Below, in pieces: positions 6,835-15,878 of a DNA stretch of 32,018 bases. A model generated the notes under the pieces. That model did not search any database and was not told the DNA's origin. It saw only the letters and a list, made by a program, of their open reading frames with translations. Positions within the stretch are counted from its first letter, which is position 1. The number at the start of each line of letters is the position of its first letter. The stretch spans positions 1-32,018 of the forward strand of contig JAOTVU010000046.1 in assembly GCA_029863385.1 (NCBI GenBank), written 5' to 3'. The position numbers were made by a program, and so were the translations under genes. The stretch comes from Acidimicrobiia bacterium (GTDB lineage Bacteria; Actinomycetota; Acidimicrobiia; Acidimicrobiales; SZUA-35).

Positions 6835-9666
6835 ATGGAGAACTCACCACACCAGGCGACCACCGCAAACGCTCCGAGCCGGGCCACCAGGGTCGTCGAG
6901 CGCCTGGCATCGCAAACCGTCCTTCTGGCCGCCGTCGTCCTGGCCGCCACGGCGGCACTCGCTGTGCCGTTCCTCACGATGGCCCCGACCGAGTCGGCAT
7001 CAACCGAACCGACCGGCGACGTCTTTACCGCCCGCGACCGGATCGACGAGTCGTTCGTCTCCGCCGTGCACCCGACCTTCCTCATCCTCGAGCACGACTC
7101 CGGCGACATCCTGACCGTCGAAGTCCTCTCCGGTCTGCTCGCCGCCGAGAACAGCCTGCGGGACGACCCCGACTTCGGTCCGACCCTCATCAGCTACATC
7201 GACCCCGATACCACCATCGAGGTCAACGGCATGATCTCGATCGCCGATCTCGTAGACGCCGAGCTCCGAGCGCAGTCGATCGACGGCATCGCCGCCGCCA
7301 CCGACGCCGACGTCAAACAAATCGGCTCCGCGATCATCGACCAACTCGGCGAACGATCGGAGCTGCTCGGGATCTCGGCTCAGTCCAGCAGATCGGAGTC
7401 GGGGTGGACGGTTCCCGCGGTGTCGCTCGTCGTTCTCTCCGACAACGAGGCGCTCGGCTTCGGCAACCTCTCGATCGCCCTCGGTGGTGACACCAAGGTC
7501 GAGCAGTTCGACCGGGACATCCAGGAGGCGTTCCGCATCGACGGCTGGCAGGCCAACGGCGTCGCCATCGATGTCAACCTGACCTCCCAGGAGCAGGGCG
7601 CCGTGGCCGGACCGTTCATCGGGTTCACGATCCTCGCCGTGCTGCTCCTCGTCGGTCTGACGTTCCGCAGCTACTGGGTGCTGGCCACGGTCAGCGTCGC
7701 CTTCCTCCTGCTGATCATCTGGCTGAAGGGCATCTCGAACCTGATCGGCCTGAAGGAGGACCTCGTTCTCTCACTCATCGTTCCGGTGGCGATGATCAGC
7801 TTCGGCGTCGACTTCGCCTTCCACGCCATCGGCCGGTACCGGGAGGAACGGGCCGAGGGTCGTCCGGCGACCACAGCGGTCGTAACCGGCCTCGCGATGG
7901 TCTCCGGTGCCCTGCTCCTCGCCCTGATCTCCGACACCTCGGCCTTCCTGGCCAACCTCACCTCCGGCATCGAATCGATCAACCAGTTCGGCGTCGGCGC
8001 CGCCATCGCCCTGGTGTCGGCCTATGTGCTGTTGGGAATCGTCAGCCCGCTCGTCGTGGCCCGCATCGAGGCCGACGTCCCGATTCCGAACGGCGGTCGT
8101 CGCTCGACGCTGCTGCGGATGATCGGATCATTCGGTGCCGCCGGCCTGACCATGGCCGCGGTGCTGATGCTCGTCTACGTCAGCCCTCCGATCGGCCTCG
8201 GGCTGACCGCGGCCACCCTGGTGTTCGGCCTGGTGCTGCCGTTCGCCGTCCGTCGTCGCCGCCCCGGTCCCCGAGTGGGCGATATCGGCACCGATGGGGA
8301 CGACAGCAGGAACACGGCGACGACCGGACGTCTGGCCGCCGGTGTCGGTGTGGCGGTGCGGCGACTGGCCGAACAGCGCCGGATCGTCCTCCCCATGGCC
8401 CTCCTCCTGACGGCCGGAGCGGCCACCCTCGCCGTACAGGTCCCGGCCGAGTTCGACGTCGAGGACTTCTTCAGCGGCGACACCGACTTCGTCGTCGGTC
8501 TCGACCAGCTCGACACCCATGTCGGCGATCGCGGCGGGGAACCGGCAACCGTCTACATCGAGGGTGATCTCACCGATCCCGACAACCTCGCCCTCCTCGC
8601 AGGACGCATCGACCAGATACGCGACCTCGACACGCCGTCGCTCGCTCGCAACGACGACGGTCGGGTCACGATCGACACGGGAGTGTTCGAGATCTTCGAG
8701 CGGGCGCTCGACAGCGAGCTCATGGGTGCCCTGGTGGCCGACCGGACGGGCGTCGTTCTCGGCGACGCGAACGCCGACGGCATTCCCGACACCCGGGAGC
8801 AGGTCGAGGCGTTGCTGACGGTGGCCGCCGACACCGGCATCCCCCTCGATTCCGAGCGACTCCTTGTCTCCCCCGACCGGGTCAACACCGTGGTGCAGCT
8901 CGGCGCCGGCGGTGAGACCGACGGAGCCGGACTCGACCGGGCCGTGCTCGAACTCGGCGTGGTCGACAGCCGGGCCCAGGAATCGGTGACCGCCACCCGG
9001 GCCGCCCTCGAGCCGATCGCCGAGGCCATGTCCGACGATCTCGTCGGCACCTTCGTCGAGGTCACCGGCAGTGCGCTGGTGCGGGAGGCGTCACTCGACG
9101 GCACGAACCGGGCCCTCCAGCTGTCGCTCCCGCTGTCGGTGGTGCTCTGCCTGATCATCGCCGCCACCTTCCTGCGCTCCGTCCGCTACGGGGTGGCGGC
9201 CGTCGTCCCGATCCTCATGGTGGTGGCCTGGCTCTACGGGTTCATGTACGTGGCCGGCTACGCCATCAACATCGTCACCGCCACCATCGCCGCCGTCTCC
9301 ATCGGCATCGGCATCGACTTCGCCATCCACTACATCGTCCGCTACCGGGAGGAACTGGCGAACCGGTCCGACCGGTTGGCCGCCGTCCAGGCTGCGGGCG
9401 AGGGAACCGGCACCGCGCTGGTGGCCTCCGCGGTCAGCTCGGCGGTCGGGTTCGGGATCCTGGCCTTCGCCCCGATGCCGCTGTTCGCCGCCTACGGGTT
9501 GCTGACGGCGCTGATGATCACGATGGCGCTGGTCGCCACCCTGACCGTCCTGCCAGGTGTGCTGGTGGTGGTGTCGACCGAGCCGGCGGCCCTGTCCGTC
9601 GGTGCAGAGCCGAGCCCTCGCAGCGACAACGACCGGGTCGCCGAGCCGACCGCAGCCGGGGTCTGA
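6835..9666 (+). CDS. MMPL/RND family transporter (HAE3-like)
   Basis: This 943-residue inner-membrane protein has the duplicated RND layout: a first helix (about residues 30-47), a large external domain, a bundle of helices, then the same order again. Each half carries the transmembrane hallmark with the proton-relay-type aspartate: GVDFAFHAIGRYREE (Asp326) and GIDFAIHYIVRYREE (Asp828). Such proteins export lipids, hydrophobic metabolites or drugs using the proton gradient. The ATG at 6835 is chosen rather than an in-frame start at 6718 because the promoter and second operator lie between them and an AAAGGGA element sits about eight bases upstream of 6835. The divergent TetR gene is the probable regulator. 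The substrate is unknown. Confidence 0.92.
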   Translation: MENSPHQATTANAPSRATRVVERLASQTVLLAAVVLAATAALAVPFLTMAPTESASTEPTGDVFTARDRIDESFVSAVHPTFLILEHDSGDILTVEVLSGLLAAENSLRDDPDFGPTLISYIDPDTTIEVNGMISIADLVDAELRAQSIDGIAAATDADVKQIGSAIIDQLGERSELLGISAQSSRSESGWTVPAVSLVVLSDNEALGFGNLSIALGGDTKVEQFDRDIQEAFRIDGWQANGVAIDVNLTSQEQGAVAGPFIGFTILAVLLLVGLTFRSYWVLATVSVAFLLLIIWLKGISNLIGLKEDLVLSLIVPVAMISFGVDFAFHAIGRYREERAEGRPATTAVVTGLAMVSGALLLALISDTSAFLANLTSGIESINQFGVGAAIALVSAYVLLGIVSPLVVARIEADVPIPNGGRRSTLLRMIGSFGAAGLTMAAVLMLVYVSPPIGLGLTAATLVFGLVLPFAVRRRRPGPRVGDIGTDGDDSRNTATTGRLAAGVGVAVRRLAEQRRIVLPMALLLTAGAATLAVQVPAEFDVEDFFSGDTDFVVGLDQLDTHVGDRGGEPATVYIEGDLTDPDNLALLAGRIDQIRDLDTPSLARNDDGRVTIDTGVFEIFERALDSELMGALVADRTGVVLGDANADGIPDTREQVEALLTVAADTGIPLDSERLLVSPDRVNTVVQLGAGGETDGAGLDRAVLELGVVDSRAQESVTATRAALEPIAEAMSDDLVGTFVEVTGSALVREASLDGTNRALQLSLPLSVVLCLIIAATFLRSVRYGVAAVVPILMVVAWLYGFMYVAGYAINIVTATIAAVSIGIGIDFAIHYIVRYREELANRSDRLAAVQAAGEGTGTALVASAVSSAVGFGILAFAPMPLFAAYGLLTALMITMALVATLTVLPGVLVVVSTEPAALSVGAEPSPRSDNDRVAEPTAAGV

Positions 9667-9699
9667 CAGGTCGCCAATCCCCGGCTGCCGGCCTGCCGT

Positions 9700-10023
9700 T
9701 CAATCGGCACCCAGTCGCCGGTGGCGTTCAGCCTCGGCCCGTTCGAATCCGGTCTGTCGGTCGACGATCGACGCCTTCGGCTCGAGTCGCTCGAAACGGT
9801 CGTACTCCGCCCGGTCGAACCCCTCGGTACGATGCTCGATCAACCACCGGTGACGCCGGTACTCTGCTTGGTCGAAGCTACCGTCACTCGGAGAAACGAT
9901 GGTGGCGCCGGCAGTCGTCTCGGTGGGTTGAGCGACCTGTGCGATAAGGACGAGCGTGGCCACCGCCGCCAAGGCAACGGCAACGGCGGCCAGGCGATGG
10001 TTCAACACTGTTCGGGTGGTCAT
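9700..10023 (-). CDS. Small exported/anchored protein with three FDRAEYxR repeats
   Basis: This 107-residue protein is of no family I recognise. An AAGGGAG ribosome binding site eight bases before the ATG supports the start. Residues 11-30 form a signal peptide or membrane anchor rich in Ala, Val and Leu. After a short linker come three related, highly charged segments of about 16 residues, at 49-64, 68-83 and 92-107, with the shared pattern (S/G)F(D/E)xAExxRxxxL. Each looks like a short amphipathic helix with alternating Asp/Glu and Arg. The bulk of the protein would lie outside the membrane. It is convergent with the MMPL gene (34 bases between stops) and divergent from the decayed BTAD regulator. 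No function can be assigned. Confidence 0.75.
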   Translation of the reverse strand: MTTRTVLNHRLAAVAVALAAVATLVLIAQVAQPTETTAGATIVSPSDGSFDQAEYRRHRWLIEHRTEGFDRAEYDRFERLEPKASIVDRQTGFERAEAERHRRLGAD

Positions 10024-10275
10024 GGTTTTGCTCCCTTGCTCGGACGATCCGGGTTGGATCGAGTGAGGGCCACCCTGAATCCACCCGCGTTCGGACCTGC
10101 GCCACCACGCGTCAACGGTGCTTCAGCGGGGATTTCCCGTTGCCGTGAAATGAACTCCAGATGGGAGCCACAATGGTTGAACACCGGTCCTGATCAGGGC
10201 TGACGCGGCTTTGAAACACAGCCACCGCAGCATTCCTGAATTGGGAGGCCATACCCCGAAACGAGAGGAGGGACG

Positions 10276-13200
10276 ATGCACTTCACCGTGTTCGGCGACA
10301 TCGCCGTTACCGACGACCGCTGGATTCTGGATCTCGGGGACCTCGACAAAGAACACTCCTCGCGTACCTCTTGACCCGCCCAAATCAACCTGCGACATCC
10401 GGGTTGATCGTTGATGTGCTGTGGGACGGCGAGACGCAACCGGAGAACCCGAGTCGAGCGGTCCAGACCTACATGTCACGACTGAGACGAACGGTTGGCG
10501 AGGACAGGGTCCGATCGACAGGGAGTGGCTATGTGTTGGTCGTCGAGGAGGGTGAACTCGACGTCGACCGCTACATCGAGGGTGTAAGCCGGGCCCGGCA
10601 TCTTCACCAGCTCGGCGACCCGGCGCTGGCGGCTGCCACCTATGTGGAGGCAGAGCGTTTGTGGACCGGCGACCCGTGGGCCGACCTGGGTGGCCGATTC
10701 TGGGCCATTGCGTCAGTCGAGCGATTGACCACCCGGCGAGCCACCGCCGCGGCCGAACTCGGCGCCTGCATGCTCGAGACCGACAATCCAGCGGCAGCCC
10801 TCGAACAGGTCCGGCCGCTCCTCCAGATGCACCCTCGGCGAGACGATCTGCGAAGGATCGAAATGCTCGCTCTCCACCGTCTCGGCAGATCAGTCGAGGC
10901 CAGTCGGGTCTACCAGCTCCACCGCAACATGATGATCGAACAAACCGGACTCGAACCTTCGAGAGAGCTGGCCGAGCTCGAAGCGCAGATCCTGCGTGAC
11001 GATCCGGCACTGGCCGCTACGGGACCGATCGTGCGTGGCTTCGAGCTGCTCGAGCGGCTGGCGGAGACGGCCGAGGGTGCGGTGTGGCGGGCCCGTCAAC
11101 CAAGCCTCGACCGGGAGGTCCGGCTGACGATCATCCAAACCGATCTGGCCAACGACCCGGAGTTCATCCGCTACTTCGAGCCCAGATCCGCATGTTCTCC
11201 CAGATCGACCACCCGTCGGTGGGCCCGCTCCTGGACGCCTGGCGCGATTACCGGGGAGCCTACCTTGTGTCACCGATGCCATTGTCGGTGGCCGACTCTC
11301 CCGGTGGCGCTGCTCCTGGCGGCCGAGGCCTACCGCCGGAGCCTGTCACCGGAGACACTTGGCGTCATCCAACGGGTCATGCTCGAGACCGGCCCGCTCC
11401 TCGGGCAGCGGCTGGCCGGTGTCGACACCCGGGCCGTCCGCTGGCTTGACGACGACCGTCTGGTTGCGCTGTCCGCCGAATCCGTGGTCTTGTTCTCCAG
11501 CTCCACGGGCGAGATCTTCGACCAGGCGCCGTTCGAGTTGCCCGACGACGATCCGCTCATTTCCGTCCGATTCTACGAACCGAAGATCGCCGTCGACCCG
11601 GCCGGAAGGCAGGTCGCAGTCACCGCCGCGGGAGGAACAGTGGAATTCTTCGAGGCTTCCGGCGATCGTTTGGTGAAGACGGCCTCGATTTTGGTCGGCT
11701 TTCCGATCCGATCTCTGGCCTTCGCGCCGGACGGCGTCGACGTGTACGCCGGCGACGCCAACGGCTCGGTTCACGAGATCGATCTGATCGAGCAGGAGGT
11801 GACCCCATCGTGGGAGGTGTTCGAGGGCCCTGGTTGGAAGGTGCCCGACGGCTACTCGACGGGCGATATGCGCCCCGAACTTGCCGGCTGGTTGAATCAG
11901 AACGGCGTCACCAGCGTGTACGTCACCGACGAGTTCGTCGCCGCCGTGGGTGGTTCTCAAATCTCGGTGTGGGACCGGGAAGCCCGAACGGTTCTCTGGT
12001 CGGACTACGCCGTCGACCCGAGCCTAGGCGAGTCCGAGGGCAAGCCGGTCCTGGTGTTTCCCCGCTGGATCGGCGGCAGTGGCGAGAATCGGAATGAACT
12101 CCACCTCACCGGCCCGATCGACCTCGTTGGCAGTATCGACGCCGTCACCGGGCTCCAGCAATGGCGGCGGAACAAAGGCCTGACCGGATTCTCGTTCGTT
12201 GCGTTCGGCGTCGAAACCGTGTTCGACGGCGAACTCGGCGTTTCCGTGGCCGAAGACGGTGCCGTCCGCAAGATCGACCCGGTCAGTGGGACCCTACACG
12301 GTGAGGTACTTCCGGTCATGACCGATCGACCGGCCGGGATGGATCTGGCGCCGGGAGGAAGGACGGCTGCCGTGGCCACCAGGACAGGCGTGACCGTGAT
12401 CGCCATCGATGGCTCGGGTCTGCTCAACGATGCCTTCCCGGTGACCGTGCGGCCGGATGAACTGACCATCGCCAGTGGTGGGCTCGTGGCCGGCACAGCG
12501 TCGTACTCGACCGAAGCCGTGACCGTTTTCGACCGAACCGATGCCGGCTTCGAACAGCGAGTCCTCGATTCCCAGCGCTCACCGACGTTGGTCAACTTGT
12601 CCGGACTGCAGACAGGTGATCCTCGGCTGGGCGTCGAGAGTAGGCTGGCCGAAGACGGCACCCACTCCATCCGAGTGATCGACACGCGAACTCTGGAACC
12701 GATCAGCGACTGGCTTCACGATGCCGCCGCCGTCCTGGCCATCGACCACGACAACGGCATTCAGTACGTGCGTCACGAGCTGGAAAACGAGCGACGCCCG
12801 AATGGCGACCACCTCTTTCGTATCTACAGGTGGCCGAATGGACCGGAGGCGACGCAGCCGATCGAGGTCCCGACGGGCGAGGTGGGGGCCTACCCGAGGA
12901 TCGTGCTCGAGGGCGGGCGCCTGGTGGTCGGCACCAACCCGCTCCCGGCACGCTGTGGGCATTCGACATGGATCGAGGTCAACTGGTTGACCCTCCTTTC
13001 ACCGTTGACGCCGGTGTGCACGAAATCCGCTACGGACCGGACTGGAGCCGCATCTTCATCACCAGGGTCGACGGCTTGATCGAGGAGCGCGACGCATAAA
13101 CCTCGAGATCGTTCGCCAGATGGCGGGGCCGGAACGTCCGACCGGCGCCACGGACACCGTGCCGGTCATCGTCGATCCACAGCGAGGCCTTTGGATGACC

Positions 13201-13415
13201 GTATACGGCTCGCACCCGCGCCTCCTCGACCCCGACACCGGTGTGCAGATCGGCGCCACGTTCCCCCATGAGGATCGCGGGAGCAGGTCCGTGGCGCCCT
13301 CCCGACGGCCGATGACGAGACCGTCGACCTCGTGATCGCGCTGGCGTCGTCGTCGATGTTCCTGGAAAGCACCGTTGAAAGCACCGTTGAAAGCACCGTG
13401 GAAAGCACCCTTTGA
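10276..13415 (+). pseudogene. Decayed AfsR-like regulator: BTAD, pseudokinase N-lobe, propeller-like tail
   Basis: A strong ribosome binding site (GAGGAGGG) precedes the ATG at 10276, but that frame stops at 10372-10374. Family-like sequence continues one frame over (PRQRTLLAYLLTRPNQPA), which would be restored by one extra G in GGGG at 10336-10339. The second frame encodes the OmpR-type DNA-binding end and a BTAD (to about 11,000), then a kinase-like N-lobe (GFELLERLAETAEGAVWRAR). At about 11,180 the reading moves frame again (AQIRMFSQIDHPSVGPLLDA). Near 11,290-11,310 it jumps to LPVALLLAAEAYRR, normally found far downstream, so a large internal stretch seems missing. A beta-propeller/WD-like tail follows, with further frame changes near 12,940, 13,092 and 13,295. 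The longest intact piece is 10371-13079. The domain calls rest on pattern recognition. Confidence 0.8.
13365..13412 (+). repeat. Four tandem copies of a 12-bp unit (GAAAGCACCGTT)
   Basis: Units at 13365-13376 and 13377-13388 are identical; units at 13389-13400 and 13401-13412 differ by one and two bases, and a partial fifth (GAAAGC) begins at 13414. Being a multiple of three, the array is translated as LESTVESTVEST at the tail of the decayed regulator. A related CCGTTGAAGCACCG occurs about 80 bases further on. It is too short and too regular for a CRISPR array. Confidence 0.85.
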
Positions 13416-13532
13416 AAGCGGTCTGAAGAACACAGGAAAACCTCACCGGTCGGTGTCCACCACCGTCGCCTTCGGCGGTACCGTTGAAGCACCGGCCCGA
13501 TCGCCGTGAAAATCGATCGCCATGGAGGATGT

Positions 13533-14726
13533 GTGCAAGCGAGCAGACTCGCCGGGCTCGGATGGAACGAGTCGGTACCGCCGAACGGGCTCCACAACCG
13601 GCGGGCGGCGGCCAACGCCACCAACGACAATCCCCTCGGGCTCGACACGCCGGTCGGCGATGTCGAAATCGAGACCACACCCGAGCACCGCAACCTGGTG
13701 GCCGGCGACCCGCGTTGCTCGAATTGGACGCGCCGTTACGACGACCCCGGCGTGTCGGCCCTACGGGTACGGATGTGGGAGCGAAACGGCATCCGCGGCC
13801 TCGAGGTGTGCGAACCAGGCGAGGTCGAGCGAGCGGCGGCCCTGTTCCACCGCGACGGCTTCGTCGCCGTGAGCGACGCCGTGCCACCTAAGCAGCTCGA
13901 CCGGTTGCGAGACGTGGCGGCCGACGTCATCGAGCAGCTGGTCGAAGCCGATCCCGACGCCTCGGTCGGCGGCGGAGCCGGCGGACTCCCGCACCGCTAC
14001 TCCTTCGGGGCCACGTCGGCATCCCGGCATCTGTTCCATCGACCCGAGTGGTGTGAACTCATCGACATGCCGACCACCACCCCGATCCTCACCGCCATCT
14101 TCGGTTCGGCCAACTACATCGTCTACGGCTGCGGCGGCGACATCGCCTTCCCCGGCGCCATCGAGTATCAGGGCCTGCACTCCGACAACGTGTGGAGTGA
14201 GCTGCATGATCCGGTCGGAAGGGTATCCGTGCGGGACCTGCCGGTGCCGGTGGTCCACATCAACTTCCCGCTCGTCGACCTCACTCCGGAGAACGGCCCG
14301 ATCCGTCAGATCCCCGGCACGCAGCGCTCCAGGGCACCGATTCCAGCCCTCGCCGATGAGCCGGAGTGGATGCGGTTCAGCACGGTGTGCCCTCTGCCGG
14401 CCGGGTCGGCCATCATCCGCGACGCACGGTGCTGGCACGGCGGCACCCCGAACCTGTCGCACGAGGTACGGGCCATGCCGAACGTCGAGTACTTCGCGCC
14501 GTGGTTCCGCAGTGAGGCGTTGCAGCGCTCGATGTCGTACGAAACGTGGAGAACGCTCACGCCGCACGCCCAGCGCCTGGCCCGGTATGTGGTCGGTTTC
14601 CCCGGTGAACCGGTGGCCGGCGCGGGCTTCCACCATCCCCGCCGCGCTGTTCGAGAAGAACGCGTCGCCGCCGACATTGCGGCGATGGGCGAACCCGTAG
14701 CAAGCGAATACCGTCGCCGGCTCTGA
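13533..14726 (+). CDS. Phytanoyl-CoA dioxygenase (PhyH) family protein
   Basis: This is a putative Fe(II)/2-oxoglutarate-dependent oxygenase of 397 residues. The facial triad is visible: HSD at His216/Asp218 (GLHSDNVW) and the distal His302 (CWHGGTPNLSHEVR), with Arg313 placed to bind 2-oxoglutarate. The N-terminal half contains RMWERNGIRGLEVCEPGEVERAA-type sequence and FHRDGFVAV, the usual entry to the double-stranded beta-helix domain. The GTG at 13533 is preferred because GGAGG lies four bases upstream; a GTG at 13506 would add nine residues without a binding site. The next gene, an NAD(P)-dependent dehydrogenase, starts 44 bases downstream, so the two may act in one oxidative pathway on a hydroxylated small molecule. 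The substrate cannot be inferred. Confidence 0.85.
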   Translation: MQASRLAGLGWNESVPPNGLHNRRAAANATNDNPLGLDTPVGDVEIETTPEHRNLVAGDPRCSNWTRRYDDPGVSALRVRMWERNGIRGLEVCEPGEVERAAALFHRDGFVAVSDAVPPKQLDRLRDVAADVIEQLVEADPDASVGGGAGGLPHRYSFGATSASRHLFHRPEWCELIDMPTTTPILTAIFGSANYIVYGCGGDIAFPGAIEYQGLHSDNVWSELHDPVGRVSVRDLPVPVVHINFPLVDLTPENGPIRQIPGTQRSRAPIPALADEPEWMRFSTVCPLPAGSAIIRDARCWHGGTPNLSHEVRAMPNVEYFAPWFRSEALQRSMSYETWRTLTPHAQRLARYVVGFPGEPVAGAGFHHPRRAVREERVAADIAAMGEPVASEYRRRL

Positions 14727-14770
14727 TCCGAACTGCGGATCGTGCCACGAGTAACCAGGAGTTTCATCAC

Positions 14771-15715
14771 ATGATCGTTGGCTTCATCGGACTGGGCAAC
14801 GTCGGCTCGAAGCTGGCCGGATCGCTGCTCGACGAGGGCATCGAACTGGTCGTTTGCGACCTCGATCCCGAAGCGGTCGCGCGGTTGACGGACCGGGGCG
14901 CCGGGGCGGCCTCGACCCCGGAGGAGCTCGCCCCGCGGTGTGACGTGGTGATCACCTGCCTGCCGTCGCCCGCCATCTGCGCAGCCGTCGTCGAGGCCAT
15001 GCTCCCGCACATGCGGGAGGGGACGCTGTGGATGGAGATGTCGACCACCGACGCCGACGAGGTGCAACGCCTCGGCGCCGCGGCGGCCGAGCACGGCGTC
15101 ACGTTGCTCGAGTGCCCGGTCTCCGGCGGCTGCCATCGAGCGGCCACCGGCAACATCTCGATCTTCGCCGGTGGCCCGAGGGAGGCCTTCGACCGCGGCC
15201 TGCCGCTGCTCAAGATCCTCGGCCGCAAGATCCTCCACACCGGTGGGTGGGGGTCGGCGTCGGTGCTCAAGGTCGTCACCAACTACCTCGCCGCCATTCA
15301 TCTCGCCGCCACCGGCGAGGCGTTCGCCGTCGCCGCCAAGGCCGGGCTCGACATGGCCACCACCTACCATGCCATCGCCATCTCGTCGGGCAACTCGTTC
15401 TCCCACGAAACCGAGGGCCAGCTCATCTGCAACGGCAGCTACGACATCAACTTCACCATGGACCTCGTCGAGAAGGACACCGACCTGTTTCTCGACGTTG
15501 GTCGGACCAACGGCGTCGACCTGGAACTCGGGCCGGTGGTCCGGGCCGCCTTCGCCGACGCGAAGGACCGCTACGGCGCCCGAGCGCTCAGCCCTCGCGT
15601 CGTGCAGCGGTGGGAGGACGACCTGGGCGTCAGCTTCCGGGCCCCAGGGTTCCCCGCCGACCTGATCGACACCGAACCCCGGGTCGACGGCTACGAGATC
15701 ATCGTCGACCACTGA
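14771..15715 (+). CDS. NAD(P)-dependent beta-hydroxyacid dehydrogenase (HIBADH-like)
   Basis: This 314-residue soluble enzyme belongs to the 3-hydroxyisobutyrate/tartronate-semialdehyde reductase family. The Rossmann fingerprint GFIGLGNVGSKLA opens the protein, followed by the substrate-binding segments MSTTDADEV and ECPVSGGCHRA. The catalytic lysine is Lys167 in SVLKVVTNYL, where the family consensus is GxxxKxxNN; here the first Asn of that pair is Thr, a modest deviation. AGGAG lies nine bases before the ATG. It follows the PhyH-family gene closely on the same strand and is probably cotranscribed with it. The actual hydroxyacid is unknown. Confidence 0.92.
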   Translation: MIVGFIGLGNVGSKLAGSLLDEGIELVVCDLDPEAVARLTDRGAGAASTPEELAPRCDVVITCLPSPAICAAVVEAMLPHMREGTLWMEMSTTDADEVQRLGAAAAEHGVTLLECPVSGGCHRAATGNISIFAGGPREAFDRGLPLLKILGRKILHTGGWGSASVLKVVTNYLAAIHLAATGEAFAVAAKAGLDMATTYHAIAISSGNSFSHETEGQLICNGSYDINFTMDLVEKDTDLFLDVGRTNGVDLELGPVVRAAFADAKDRYGARALSPRVVQRWEDDLGVSFRAPGFPADLIDTEPRVDGYEIIVDH

Positions 15716-15719
15716 CCTC

Positions 15720-15758
15720 CCCTCACCCCCGCCGACCACCCCTCACCCCGCCGACCAC
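15720..15758 (+). repeat. C-rich imperfect tandem duplication after the dehydrogenase
   Basis: Two copies of CCCCTCACCCC(C)GCCGACCA lie head to tail, the second one base shorter. The surrounding stretch to about 15784 is almost pure C with interspersed A/G and no gene, so the minus strand is G-rich and could form quadruplex-like structure. It may be part of the dehydrogenase's 3' end. Confidence 0.6.
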
Positions 15759-15784
15759 CCCCGCCCTGCAACCCGCCCCGCCCC

Positions 15785-15832
15785 GTTCTGGGGTTCCCCG
15801 ATCCCAGTTCTGGGTTCGCCGAACCCCAGAAA
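15785..15832. repeat. 48-bp nested palindrome, left copy
   Basis: Arms GTTCTGGGGTTC (15785-15796) and GAACCCCAGAAA (15821-15832, 11 of 12 bases complementary) flank 24 bases that hold their own small hairpin (CCCAG-TT-CTGGG) and a second near-copy of the arm. An equally spaced palindrome lies at 16868-16915 in the opposite orientation. The pair brackets the DUF559 gene. It could also act as terminator of the dehydrogenase gene. Confidence 0.8.
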
Positions 15833-15878
15833 CGAGATGGCGGAGGAAGCCGGGAGGCTGTCACAGCCCACTGGCATC

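Noticed and set aside
9721..10203. Plus-strand frame of 160 codons over the small repeat protein
   Set aside because: The minus-strand gene has a strong ribosome binding site, signal helix and internal repeats; the plus frame has none.
10371..13079. A single intact 902-residue gene starting with TTG
   Set aside because: Recognisable sequence exists upstream (start and ribosome binding site at 10276) and in other frames within and after it, so it is a piece of a broken gene.
13059..13433. Minus-strand frame with GAFNGAF repeats
   Set aside because: It is only the antisense reading of the 12-bp tandem array and the decayed regulator; no start context or domain.
14306..15739. Long minus-strand open frame across the PhyH and dehydrogenase genes
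   Set aside because: Low-complexity Gly/Asp/Val/Arg composition typical of the antisense of GC-rich coding DNA; the plus-strand genes have clear motifs and ribosome binding sites.
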